This document shows positions 35,544-45,135 of a stretch of 64,000 nucleotides of DNA, in pieces (position 1 is the first letter of the stretch; each line of letters starts with the position of its first letter). This stretch comes from Carettochelys insculpta. Lineage: Eukaryota > Chordata > Testudines > Carettochelyidae. A model generated the notes under the pieces. That model was not told the DNA's origin. It saw nothing but the letters and a program-made list of their open reading frames with translations, and made no database searches. Made by a program: the position numbers and the translations under genes. The DNA is taken from contig NC_134138.1 of NCBI RefSeq assembly GCF_033958435.1, forward strand, positions 265,461,798 to 265,525,797, read 5' to 3'.

Positions 35544-35618
35544 GCAGCAGGCTGGACTAGCTGGCCTCCTGAGGTCCCTTCCAGCCCTAGAATTCTATGA
35601 TTCTATGATTCTGTGATT

Positions 35619-36146
35619 TGGGCAATAACTATATTTGTGTTAAGGTTGGGTACTTGCATTACTGTCACTATCAGACATGCTGAGAAACTAAGCCCTGCAG
35701 GAAGTCCCATGCTAAAGGGCATAAGCAATAGCCATTCATGATTCCCTGGTTGGATGGCACTTCCCATGCCAAGCATGAAGGCATTTCTGGGAGCTTGCAG
35801 AGGAATACAGATCTCCATTGGGTTTTCACCTTAGATCTTGCCTGTAACTTTTCCTCATCCCAGACTCCTGACTCTGATCCTGATTCATTGTCTTCAGCTT
35901 AAGGTCATTGTTGCCCTGGTGAAAGACTGTGGGGGGGTGCAATAGCACTTTTCACTGGTTGCTTTCAGTTTACAGTAAATTCTTTCATATCTGGCAGCCC
36001 CAGAACCAGGAGGTCACCAGATATTCAAATATTCTCGATAACAGAGAGGTATACCTAACAATGCATAACACTAAAGAAAAACAATATTAAATATTAAGAA
36101 ACAAACAAAAATGTATGCAGATAAGTAGTATACACTGTAAACTTAT
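35619..36146. other. Intergenic, nothing recognised
   Basis: AT-rich spacer between the CR1 3' end and the Harbinger element. The last 150 bases are especially A/T-rich. Confidence 0.5.
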
Positions 36147-37460
36147 AGGAGCCGCGTCTACACGTGCACGTTACTTCGAAGTAGCGGCACCAACTTCGAA
36201 ATAGCGCCTGTCACGGCTACATGTGTTGGGCGCTATTTCGAAGTTAACATCGACGTTAGGCGGCGAGACGTCGAAGCCGCTAACCCCATGAGAGGATGAG
36301 TATAGCGCCCTACTTCGACGTTCAACGTCGAAGTAGGGAACGTGTAGTCGTTGCACGTCCCGCAACATCGAAATTGCGGGGTCCTCCATGGCGGCCATCA
36401 GCTGAGGGGTTGAGAGATGCTCTCTCCAGCCCCTGAGCTCAATGGTGGCCACGTGGAGTGGCCCCTTAAAGCTCCCCGCCCCCTCCCTTCCTGTGCAGGA
36501 AGCTGAGAGAGCGTGCAGGCAGCAGCAGTGACACGCGGCTAGCCTGCACGCTCCTTCGCAGCCACCCACACCCCCACCCAACGCGATGGCCACCCGGCAG
36601 CCCCCCCAGCACCCCCAGGGGACCCCCCCCCAAGGGGAGCCAGGGCTCACAGCCCAGCAGCCAGGTGGGGAAGCGGCAGCGGGGCCCCTCCTGGACGGAG
36701 GCCGAGCTTCGGGACCTGCTGGGGCTCTGGAGCGAGGAGGAGGTGCTCCAGGTAATGGGGAGCAAGAGGCGGAATGCAGATGCGTTAGCTCGGCTGGCCG
36801 AGGGCCTGGCCGCCCGGGGTCACCCTGCCCGCACTCTGGATCATGTCTGGAGTAAAGTGAAGGAGCTGCGGCAGGGTTACGCCCGGGCCCGGGATGCGGC
36901 CGGCCAATCTGGGGCTGCCCCTGTCACTTGCCCCTTTTACAGGGAGCTCAGGGACATCCTGGGCCCCCGGCACACCTCCTCCCCTCTGGCCACTCTTGAT
37001 ACCTCGGCCGAGGAGCCCCAGCAGGCCCCGGAGGCGGAGTCCGCCCCAGAGGCAAGCCCCGCACCCCGGGGGCCCCCCCGGAGCCCACCCCTGGGGCACC
37101 GGAGGAGGAGGAGGAGGAGAGGGACGACTCCTCCAGTGACGCTGGCCTGCACATCATCCTCCCATCCAGGAGTTCCAGCCGGGCGTCTGCCCCCCAGGTG
37201 TCCCCCGACCGTGGGAGTGGACCATCAGGTATGTACCCCCCCTGGTGCACACCCCCGGGGTTGAGGGGCGGGGGTAATAGATATGGCCAAGGCCCTCCAC
37301 ATGCCCAGATGACCATGGCCCCAGGGACAGCAGTGGCATGTCCCTCACAGGAGTGCATCAGCCCCTGCCCCCCACAGCACAACAGTGCCATGCCCCATCC
37401 CTGGGGCTGGGGGCAGCAGAACCTCTAGGGTCCCCCAGGGGGAGGGGGTGGGACACCCAG

Positions 37461-37480
37461 CAGCAGCAGCAGCAGCAGCA
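37461..37480. repeat. (CAG)n microsatellite next to the solo LTR
   Basis: About seven CAG units lie directly before the LTR. The triplet also follows the LTR, which makes the target duplication ambiguous in length. Confidence 0.9.
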
Positions 37481-37906
37481 TGTGATGGAGTGTGGGGAGT
37501 GCAAATGAGAGACTCAGGCTAGATATGAGAAACAAGCTGAATAGCTCCCAGTGGCTAAGGATGATCCTGGGGCTACAACTGGCAGGTTACACCTCTGCCC
37601 TGAACAAAGAGGAGGGAGGAGCCGAGCTGGGTTTGAATCGGGGGTGGCAGTTAGAGGCTAGGAGAAGGGACAGCTGGAAGGCAGCCAGCCTGAGGAGGGG
37701 GAAAGCTACACCCCAGAGGGGCACCCCTCGGGGTCTTCTTCCCAGGACGGGTTGGAAGGACCGTCTCTGACTGCTGTACTGTCACTTCTGGGAGAAACTG
37801 GGCATCTGTTGCCTAATAAACCTCCTGTCGTACCTGCTGAATGAGTGAGACTCACTCCTGCCAGCGGACGGGGTGCAGTGCAGGGGGACCCCTGAACCCC
37901 ATCACA
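37481..37906 (+). mobile_element. Solo LTR (426 bp) in the SANT gene intron
   Basis: It begins TGTGATGGAGTGTGGG and ends CCCCATCACA, giving inverted TGTGATGG...CCATCACA ends. It contains an AATAAA signal (cctaataaacctcctgtcg, about 37813-37831) in plus orientation, and is flanked by gcagca on both sides (37475-37480 and 37907-37912). No gag, pol or env sequence is present, as expected after recombination between two LTRs. Confidence 0.85.
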
Positions 37907-38814
37907 GCAGCATCTCCCGGGGACGGGGATGGGGAACCTGCAGCAGAGGGGTGGGGGGACAAGGGCCACGGCTCGGGGCCCACACTAACGGCTGTCTCCA
38001 CTCTTCTTCCCCCCCTCCTGTGTTCCGCAGCTGCACCATCGGAAGGACCGGAGAGCGCCGGCAAGGCGTCAGTGGTCCCGGAAAGCCCTCCGGGGCCATC
38101 ACTCCAGGCCAGCCCCTTGGCGGAGCAACGACCGGCCCCACGGCGGGGAAGACGGCGGACGCAGCACCACCACCCGCCGGCAACGGACCCCCAGCTGTTG
38201 GCACTGCACCGTTGGCAGCTGGAGGTCGCTGAGCAGCGGCTGCAGGTGGAGGAACGCTGCCTCCACCTCCAGGAGCGGGCGCTGGCCTGGCACCAGGAGG
38301 CATGGGGGGCCTACATGCGGACCCTCAACCGCATCGTGGACTCCCTGGCCCCCCAGGCCACGCCGGCTGCCGCAGCGCCTGCCCTGCCTGCTCCACCTGC
38401 TGCTCCAGCCGCTGTGCCATCCGCCGTCGCTCCGCCACCGAGGGCCATTCCGCTGAGGGGGACCTGGGGCCAGCTGACACTCGCCGGCCGTATCTCCTGG
38501 TCCGCCCGGCCCCCAGCCAGCCCTGGCCAGGACTGTGGCCGAGTCGGGGATCCCGGCCGCTCACCCCCAGCTCTGGACTGTAGGGGCGTGGGGCCCAGGA
38601 CATGGCCCCCCGCTTTGTATATATTCCCCTCAGTTTATTGTTCTTTTCTTGTAAATAGTTTGTATTTGTGACCCATTACTTTGCTGATCCTTACCCCCCC
38701 ATGTAAATAGTTCCCCCTTCCTTGTCTTCCCCTTTCATGTTATCCCAATTTTTATAATGTAGATATATTTATCAGTTTGATTTCCCCGTACATAGTTTGT
38801 CTGGTTCAGAATAT

Positions 38815-38836
38815 TTATAATAATAATAATAATAGT
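38815..38836. repeat. (AAT)n microsatellite
   Basis: A run of AAT triplets lies between the convergent 3' ends of the two Harbinger genes. Confidence 0.85.
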
Positions 38837-38886
38837 ATAAGAGTTGTAGTAAAGAAAATGTTTGAGTTGACAAACAACTGTCTGCT

Positions 38887-38892
38887 TTTATT
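38887..38892 (-). terminator. Polyadenylation signal AATAAA of the Harbinger transposase
   Basis: The minus strand reads AATAAA 110 bases after the transposase stop codon (39004-39002). It is the first canonical signal downstream. Confidence 0.6.
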
Positions 38893-39001
38893 TTTACAAG
38901 AAAAGTCGGGGGGGATGTGCTCTTGGGTGCTCTGTGGTGTGGGCGTAGGGGCAAGGAGTGTTGTGGAGGATGGGGGGGTGCAGTGGGGGGCCTGCCAGCG
39001 T

Positions 39002-39757
39002 TCACCCCGCGGCCTTATTGAAGTGGGCCTGCAGGGCCTCCCGGACCCGGGTCCTTTCAGGGTCCACCTGGCGACTGGGGGCAGCAGGTGGCTGCACATA
39101 GGCCCTGCCAGCCTCCACAGCCCAGCCGTGAAAGAAGGCCTCCCACTTGGTCTCCACCAGGTTGTGTAGGGCGCTGCAGGCACCCACAATCTGGGGGATG
39201 TTGGTGGGACCCCCATCAAGGCGGGTGAGGAGACACCTCCAGCGCCCTTTGAGGCGGCCAAATGTGCGCTCCACCACCTGGCGCACGTGGTTCAGGGGCT
39301 GGTTGAAGCGCTCCTGGCTGGCTGACAGATGGCCCATGTACGGGTGCATGAGCCAGGGCCGGAGGGGGTATGCCGCATCTGCGATGATGCAGAGGGGCAT
39401 GGTGGTGTCCCCCACAGGGATCTCCTGCTGGGGGATGTAGGTCCCCGCCTCCAGCCGGCGGCACAGGCCCGAGTTCCGGTATACCCGGGCGTCGTGGGTG
39501 CTGCCAGGCCAGCCCACATAAATGTCCAGGAAACAGCCCTGGCTGTCCACCAAGGCCTGGAGGACCATTGAGTGGTAGCCCTTCCTGTTTATGTAGCGTC
39601 CTCCACTGTGTTCCGGGGCATGGATGGGGATGTGGGTCCCATCCAGAGCCCCGAAGCAACTGGGGAAGCCCAGGGTGGTAAAGCCCGCGATGGCGGCATC
39701 AGGGTCCTCCAGCCTCACGAGACTGTGGAGGAGCAGGGAGTTGATGGCGCGGACGAC
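39002..39757 (-). CDS. Harbinger DDE transposase, exon 2 (residues 161-411)
   Basis: This exon holds the DDE nuclease that would cut and join the element ends. Counting from MDPQ, the triad is D199 in FGALDGTHI, D287 in IIADAAYPL and E323 in VVERTFGRLKGRW. The last two are separated by 35 residues, matching the DD35E spacing. GWPGSTHDARVYRNS, typical of the HARBI1 family, lies between. The acceptor ccctgcag precedes 39757 and the frame continues from exon 1 without a shift. It stops at TGA 39004-39002. No internal stop is present. The adjacent copy at 40739 has the same gene in ruins, so the open frame here is noteworthy. Whether it is expressed is unknown. Confidence 0.88.
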   Translation of the reverse strand, partial: VVRAINSLLLHSLVRLEDPDAAIAGFTTLGFPSCFGALDGTHIPIHAPEHSGGRYINRKGYHSMVLQALVDSQGCFLDIYVGWPGSTHDARVYRNSGLCRRLEAGTYIPQQEIPVGDTTMPLCIIADAAYPLRPWLMHPYMGHLSASQERFNQPLNHVRQVVERTFGRLKGRWRCLLTRLDGGPTNIPQIVGACSALHNLVETKWEAFFHGWAVEAGRAYVQPPAAPSRQVDPERTRVREALQAHFNKAAG

Positions 39758-39899
39758 CTGCAGGGGAAGCACATGGGAGAGCACCAATGAGGGGTGTGCA
39801 GGGTGTGTGCGGCCCTCCCCTGCCAGGGCCCCCCTCTCCTCCCCTCCCTTCCCCTGCCAGGGCTGCCTCCCCCGCCCCCGGCCCCGTGGGTCCTCTTAC
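39758..39899 (-). other. Intron of the Harbinger transposase (142 bp)
   Basis: It is bounded by GTAAGA (39899-39894) and an AG (39759-39758) after a C/T-rich stretch. The equivalent intron in the decayed sister copy lies at 42906-43098 with GTAAGC and AG, which supports the splice model. Confidence 0.8.
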
Positions 39900-40379
39900 C
39901 TCCATTAGGACAGCCCTGACGGTGGCCTTGCCGACGCCAAACTGCTGGCCCACGGATCGGTAGCTGTCTGGAGTGGCCAGCTTCCAGACAGCAATGCCGA
40001 CCCGTTTCTCCACGCTTAGGGCACGCCGCATGGCGGTGTCCTGGTGCCTGAGTGCGGGGGTGAGCCACTGGCATAGCTCCAGAAATGTCTGCCAGCTCAT
40101 CCGAAAGTTCTGGAGCCAGCGGTCGTCGTCCCACTCTCCGAGCACCAGCTGCTCCCACCAGTCAGTGCTGGTGGTATAGCTCCACAGCTGGCGGCGTGTG
40201 CGGCGGGGGGCGGGGCAGGGTGCTGCAGGGTTGGGGGTTGCATCCTCCTCCCCTGCGGGCAGCTCCTCCTCTGTGGCAAGGAGGTGCTCAGCTGCCTCCT
40301 GCATGGCATCAAGCAGGGCGAGCACTGCTTCTTCAGGGGCGGCTGGGTGGACCTCTGGCTGCTGCTGCTGGGGGTCCAT
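39900..40379 (-). CDS. Harbinger DDE transposase, exon 1 (residues 1-160)
   Basis: I start at ATG 40379 (MDPQQQQPEVHP), the first ATG in a frame open upstream; the upstream stretch has no ATG I would prefer. After an acidic, low-complexity N-terminus come RTRRQLWSYTTSTDWWEQLV, WDDDRWLQNFRMSWQTFLEL and KRVGIAVWKLATPDSYRSVG, then QQFGVGKATVRAVLME. This is the helix-turn-helix region of Harbinger transposases, which recognises element ends or sets multimer contacts. It joins in phase 0 to exon 2, giving a predicted 411-residue protein, somewhat longer than HARBI1 (about 350 as I recall). Confidence 0.86.
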
Positions 40380-41165
40380 GACTGCGTCGCCCGAGGTGTG
40401 TGTGCCTATGGCTCTGCAGACCACGTGCTGTGCAGGCTGAGTGTGTCTGGGAGGGGCCCTTTAAGGGAGCGGCTAGCTGCTGCCCCAGAAGCACTAGTCC
40501 ACCCTGTGACCCTGTCTGCAGCTGTTCCTGGCACCCTTATTTCGATGTGTGCTACTTTGGCGTGTAGATGTTCCCTCGCAGCACCTATTTCGATGTGGTG
40601 CTGCGCAACGTCGACGTTGAACGTCGACATTGCCAGCCCTGGAGGACGTGTAGACGTTACTCATCGAAATAGCCTATTTCGATGTCGCTACATCGAAATA
40701 AGCTACTTCGATGTAGCGTTCACGTGTAGACGTAGCTAGGGTGTGTCTACATGTGCACAGTATTTCAAAAAGACCGGCCTCCTTTTGAAATAGTGAAGTG
40801 AGCGTCTACACGTACCATGCACTCTTTCGATGTGAAATCGAAGGAACGCAGCCCAGACATCGAAAGCTGGACACTGATCCCGCATGGGAAAAGCACCACC
40901 CATCGAAAAACAACATCGAAAGAAGGCACATGTAGATGCACCACAGCCCTTCTTTCGAAAGAGGAGTCCTCCACGATGGCGCCCAGTACGAGTGTGGAGA
41001 TGCCCTGCCCCACCAAGTGGAGCTCTATGACCTGTGTGTCTGGCCGCTCTTAAGATGCACGGACCCAGAAACCACGTGGCAGGCAGCTGAGAGCAGGAAA
41101 GCTGCAAAAGCGTGAGCTCCAGGCAGCACGCCCTCTCAGCCGCACTCGACAATAGCAACAGGCAC

Positions 41166-42795
41166 ATGGCCAGTGCCCGGCAGTCTCCCAAGCCCCGGGG
41201 TCCCCCCTCAGAGCCCCCACTGGGCTCCCAGGGGTCTGTCCCTGAAAAAAAGAAAAGGGCCCCCTCATGGATGGACCGTGAACTGAGAGACCTCCTGGGC
41301 CTCTGGAGGGAAGAGGAGGTCCTCCGGGAGATGGGGGTAAAGCGGAGGAACGCCGCTGCTTTCGCCCACCTTGCCCGGGGACTGACCAGCCAAGGCCACC
41401 CGGAGCAGACCCTGGAGCAAGTCCGGAGCAAAGTGAAAGAGCTCTGACAGGGCTGTGCCTGGGTCTGGGACGAGGTCGGGCACTCAGGAGCAGGCCCCTC
41501 CACCTGCCCTTACTATAGGGAGCTCCATAGCATCCTGGGGCCCCGGGACAGCTCCCCACCAAAAGTGGTCCTGGACAGCTCGGCAGACCAGCCTGAGCCG
41601 GAGGAGCTGCAGGAACCAGGACCAGCCACCCCAAGCCAGGGGGCGGACACCACCTGGGACTGATCCAGTGAGGAGGGTGACCTCATAATCGACATCCCCT
41701 CGCGGTCGTCCAGCCAGGCCACAGGGAGCCAGGCATCCCCGGAGATCCTCGAGGTACCCCCCGGTAAGTGCACAGTGGGGCCAGCACGCCTGAGGGCAGA
41801 GCACGGGTGGTACACCTGACAGTGGCCTGCGCACAGGCCCAGAGGCCCAGGGCCACACACCCTGGCCGGCCACAGCCCGGAACATGCCCTCTGCACCTGC
41901 CAGTGCCATCCAGCACCCGGACCCGTAGACAGTTCCAGGCACCCAGTTGCCCAGTGGGACGCCCGTGGGCCAGCCCACACCCTGGGGATGGTTCCGTTCA
42001 GGGGTAAAGCCTGTGTGCACTTGACGCCACAGGGGTGCCATGTCCACCACGGCCAAGGCCTGGGAGGGTCCAGGGAGGCGGGGCCCCAGGGGGACAGGGT
42101 CCCAGGGAGAATGGGGACGAGGTCCTGCTTGGAGACTGACATGCCCTCCATTACCCCTTGCAGGTGCAGCAAGCGAGGGCCCACACAGTCCATCGGCGTC
42201 AGTGGTCCCCAAGAGCCCCCCAGAGGCATCGGACAGAGGCCGGGAACCCTCAGAAGCATCGTTTTGCCAGGTGCGCAGCCGGAGGTCACAGCATCGCCTG
42301 GTGCATGACCCCACCAACCTCTGCCAGGCGGAGCTTATGGAGCACTGGCTCCAGCTGGAGGAGTCCGACCTGGCATGGCGGAGGGAGGCCTGGGACAAGC
42401 TCATGTCCTGCCTGGACACCATTCATGGCACTTTACAGGAGCACGTGGGCTATGTGGCCTGGCTCCTGGCCCTCCGCACGCCACCCCCAGCTGCCCAATC
42501 CCCTGAGCCCCACGCAGGGTCCCCCCCAGAAAGGTCCCACCCAGGGTCCCCTGCCCACTCCACCCCCCCGCCAAGTCCTCCACCCCACCTCACACAGATG
42601 CCCCCCTGCTGTCCCACCATGCCCACATCCACAACTAGGCATAGCGGCATGGTGGTGTCCCCAACTGGCATTTCCCGCTGGGGGATGAAGGTGCTGGCCT
42701 CCGTACGCCGGCACAGGCCAGAATTGCGGAAGACCCTGGCGTTGTGGGTTTGCCCTGACCAGCCCACGTTGATTTCCATGAACTGGGTAATATAG
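41166..42795 (+). pseudogene. SANT-like partner gene of the decayed Harbinger element
   Basis: From ATG 41166 the frame reads MASARQSPKPRG, then KKKRAPSWMDRELRDLLGLW and GVKRRNAAAFAHLARGL, the same SANT domain as the gene at 36586. A TGA at 41445-41447 replaces the Arg of KELRQG, and a second stop follows in DTTWD. Beyond these, GDLIIDIPSRSSSQATGS leads to a donor (gtaagt near 41764). Exon 2 starts at 42164 after ccccttgcag and encodes LMEHWLQLEESDLAWRREAW, a coiled-coil-like end. Useful as an outgroup: it has intact frame where the other copy needs shifts. Confidence 0.82.
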
Positions 42796-43400
42796 CGTCC
42801 GGCACTTTGTGGTGGGGCACGGATGGGGAAACCCTCAACAATGGGGTCCAGATCCCCGACGCAGACGACCTGGTGCAGAAGCATGGCGTTCAGGGCACGG
42901 ACAGCCTGCAGGGAGGGAGGCTGTGCACTCTTGTGAGGGTGTGGCAGGGTGTTCCCAGCTGGCGACCCTCTCCTGCCCCCCCAGCCAGCAACCCCCGCTC
43001 CCAACCCCCCCGCCAGCCGGCAACCCCCGAGGGGTCCCTGTGTCCATGAGCCCCCTTTCCCCTTCCCATGGTGGGAGTGTGCCCCGGGCCCGGCTTACCT
43101 CCATGAGCACTGCTCCCACAGTGGCCTTGCCCACCCCGAACTGGTGGCCCACTGAGCGGTAGGAGTCCGGGGTGGCCAGTTTCCACACTGCAATGGCGAC
43201 TCGCTTCTCGAGGGGAAGCGCAGGCCTCATGGTGGTATACTGGTGCCTCAATGCAGGTGCCAGCCAGTGACACAGCTCCTGGAAGGTGTCCCGGCTCATG
43301 CAAAAGTTCCGGAGCCAGATGACATCATCCCATTGCCCCAGAACCAGTTGCTCACACCAGTCCGTGCTGCTGGGGTGGCTCCACAGGCACCGGGGTGCAA
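42630..43400 (-). pseudogene. Transposase of the decayed Harbinger element
   Basis: Exon 1 encodes STDWCEQLVLGQWDDVIWLR and FGVGKATVGAVLME, with donor GTAAGC at 43098-43093. Exon 2 starts at 42905 (AVRALNAMLLHQVV). The segment that should carry the first catalytic Asp (DGTHI) is deleted: GFPIRAPPQSAGRYI runs straight to MEINVGWSGQTHNARVFRNS. After LVVDVG similarity stops, so the final Glu region is missing as well. It cannot be a functional nuclease. Confidence 0.85.
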
Positions 43401-43899
43401 GGGTGCGGGGTGCAGGCTGGGTGCACTCCGTGTCCTCAGGGGGGCTGTTCTGTCTCCCAAGGAGGGGGGAGCTGCAGCAACCGTGCAGACAACGTGGGCA
43501 ACAGTGCCCACGCTGTCTGCATCCAGTGCGAGGAGCAGGGTGTCATCAGCCATGGTGCTGCTGCGCTGGGGTCCTGCGTTGCTCCTGGCAGCTTGGTAGG
43601 CCTCGGCTAGTGCGGGGGGGGGAAGGGGGGCCCTTTAAGGCAGCGGCTGGCTGTGGGCCCTGGAAGAGCTTGGCAGCCATGCGACCCCATCCACGGCATC
43701 TCCGCCTCCCTTCTTTCAAAAGAACGCTCATACACATGTGGACGCTCTCTTTCAAAATAATGGGATGGGGTCTTCGAAAGAGTGGGTCAGAACTGCGATC
43801 CGCCTTTGCTGTGTGGTCGTGTTCTTTCGAAAGACAGTATATCGATTTCTGAATTTCGATTTTGCTCTTTTGATGGTGGGCTCCCGTGTAGACACACCC

Positions 43900-44229
43900 A
43901 CACTGTATATGCTGTATTTATTTGTATCTACTTCCACTATACTGTACTTATGTAAAAAGTAACTCACATTTACTTATGGTGAATTTACTTATGGTTAAAA
44001 TGCCAGTTATCTGAGAGTTCTGGATGACAGAATACTGGATATGAAAGAGTTTACTGTAGTAATGGACTCTGACTTTGTGGGGCTTTTTACCTGAACTGGC
44101 CTTGGTTGACCTCTGACCTTTGGCACTGCTCTTGAACAGCTCATTCTGTGCCCATGAGCCACTCATGATATGGCCTTGATGGCCTGAGGGCTTGTTTTAA
44201 AGGTGTGGGAGGGGAAACGGGACCCTGGA
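43900..44229. other. Spacer, nothing recognised
   Basis: AT-rich spacer between the Harbinger element and the Gag relic. Confidence 0.5.
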
Positions 44230-45135
44230 GATGGAGCTTGACAAATTACTATAATGCGTTTTGAAGAATCAACAACAGACCCAGTTGCTGAAGCAATTGA
44301 CAAAAGAACAACTGTAACAGGTTCTGCAGCAGCAGCAATTTATTAGTGAGATGGCCACTTAGCAGAGATCAACAGCAACCACTGCAATGGATGGTGCCAC
44401 TGGTGCAACCCCAGAACATGCCATCTAACTCAGCGGAAGCAGTTACCCCAGTTCAGCTTCAAACTTCCCCTTGACATTTACAAAAAAAGAAACCAGATGG
44501 TAAGCTTGAAGCCTTCCTTGTCACATTTGAGAGTGCTGCCATGGTGGCCTTTCTGCTGGCAGTGATTGGGCAGCCCTACTAACCCCCACCTGACAGGGAT
44601 GCACCAGGCTATATGCTGAAGCCTCCACATAATAATGGTGCAGGATTATTTCCTATTCAAAGTAGCAATCTGAGACACTTTTGGCATTTAAAATAATACC
44701 CACCACCAGAGGCTTGGCAAGAGAGATTTGCAGCTGCAGTTTGACCCAGGTTGGTGGCCCAGACTCTAAAGGAACACTGCTAGCAGTGGTTCTGACTCCA
44801 GCATAGAACAGGAGTATAGTGTTGGAGAAGATTGTGGTAGAGCAGTTCCTCCAAACTCTCTCAGCCAGAGTATAGGAGAAGATGGTACAACACTGACTGG
44901 AGAGGCTGTCGGAAGTAGGGACAATGTGTGAGAACTACATACTGCGCAAAAAACATGAAGTGGGGACCCAGTCCAGGACTGACCACCCCAGACAATCAGT
45001 GGAAGGGGGAGGTGTGAGAGGAACCTGGCTACCCAATGAGATGGTGAGTCAAGCACAGACCATGCAGAACTCATCCTCATGTAGTGAGAAGACAATGGGG
45101 CCGCTTCTGGTGAGACTGCCCATTCGTGGGCTGTA
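44230..45135 (+). pseudogene. Gypsy-type Gag relic with SCAN-like region
   Basis: Read with stops and shifts, the plus strand gives LLKQLTKEQ and QQQQFISEMAT (a Gln-rich coiled N-terminus), then KPDGKLEAFLVTFESAAMVA (44496-44555), PPEAWQERFAAAV, PRLVAQTLKEHC and VLEKIVVEQFLQTLSARVQE (44820-44880). The last segments have the pattern of a SCAN-type capsid C-terminal domain. SCAN is known from the literature to derive from a Gmr1-like Gypsy Gag. At least five stops and one frameshift are present. No protease, RT or LTR was found nearby. Confidence 0.6.

Larger units (their letters stand above)
32062..35618 (+). mobile_element. CR1 LINE, 5'-truncated, with nested hAT MITE
   Basis: The order is the ORF1 C-terminus with an esterase-like motif, endonuclease, reverse transcriptase and a 3' end of ccttccagccctagaattct followed by ATTCTATG-type repeats, the classic CR1 terminus. 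ORF1 reads WLRRWCKRKGFGFFDRGTLF and GSDGIHLMKKGKSIFAGRLA. EN reads VRCLYTNARSLGNKQEELEA, MMETWWDD and MGDFNHPNICWE. RT reads GLDTWTVRWIESWLDGQAQQ, GVPQGS and FADDTKLGG. Stops and frameshifts are frequent. A hAT MITE (32428-32731) splits it upstream of EN. Confidence 0.93.
36586..38671 (+). pseudogene. Harbinger Myb/SANT-like DNA-binding protein, two exons, frameshifted
   Basis: Exon 1 runs from ATG 36586 to 37228 (donor gtatgt) and exon 2 from 38031 (after ttccgcag) to a stop near 38671. The exon junction phases agree. A trihelix-type SANT domain reads RGPSWTEAELRDLLGLWSEE, RRNADALARLAEGL and LDHVWSKVKELRQGYARARD. Downstream come a Pro-rich linker, an acidic EEEEERDDSSSD patch and, in exon 2, a coiled-coil-like LLALHRWQLEVAEQRLQVEE. 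The ATG and the acidic patch share one frame but the SANT domain is in another, so two compensating 1-base shifts are needed, near 36662-36670 (G run) and 37063-37080 (G/C run). These may be real damage or homopolymer errors. Family members act as partners of the transposase. Confidence 0.8.
36150..40737. mobile_element. PIF/Harbinger-type DNA transposon, about 4.6 kb, both genes present
   Basis: The left end AGCCGCGTCTACACGTGCAC and right end (reversed AGCTACGTCTACACGTGAAC) are inverted repeats that continue through ACTTCGAAGTAGC-type palindromes. The trinucleotide agg flanks both ends (36147-36149 and 40738-40740). Two convergent genes lie inside: a Myb/SANT-like gene (plus strand, frameshifted) and a DDE transposase (minus strand, open across one intron). 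A solo LTR sits in the SANT gene intron. The interior is far richer in G+C than the flanks. The two-gene layout is that of Harbinger, where the SANT protein binds DNA or helps transposase reach the nucleus. Confidence 0.9.
40739..43899. mobile_element. Decayed Harbinger-type element of a sister family
   Basis: The left end GGGTGTGTCTACATGTGCAC and right end (reversed GGGTGTGTCTACACGGGAGC) are inverted repeats. It starts within one base of the end of the element at 36150-40737, sharing the agg duplicate. It has the same two-gene layout: SANT gene on plus, transposase on minus, both broken. The terminal domains carry TTTCGAAAG and CATCGAAAG words. A clear 3-bp duplication was not established (ata or tag on the left, aca or cac on the right). 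Confidence 0.85.

Noticed and set aside
36586..40379. Harbinger SANT and transposase genes as domesticated host genes
   Set aside because: They lie between matching terminal inverted repeats with target duplications, the partner gene is frameshifted, and a decayed sister copy sits alongside. This is a transposon, not a recruited gene.
41484..42422. 312-codon minus-strand frame in the decayed Harbinger element
   Set aside because: It is antisense to the recognisable SANT gene relic and shows no domain of its own.
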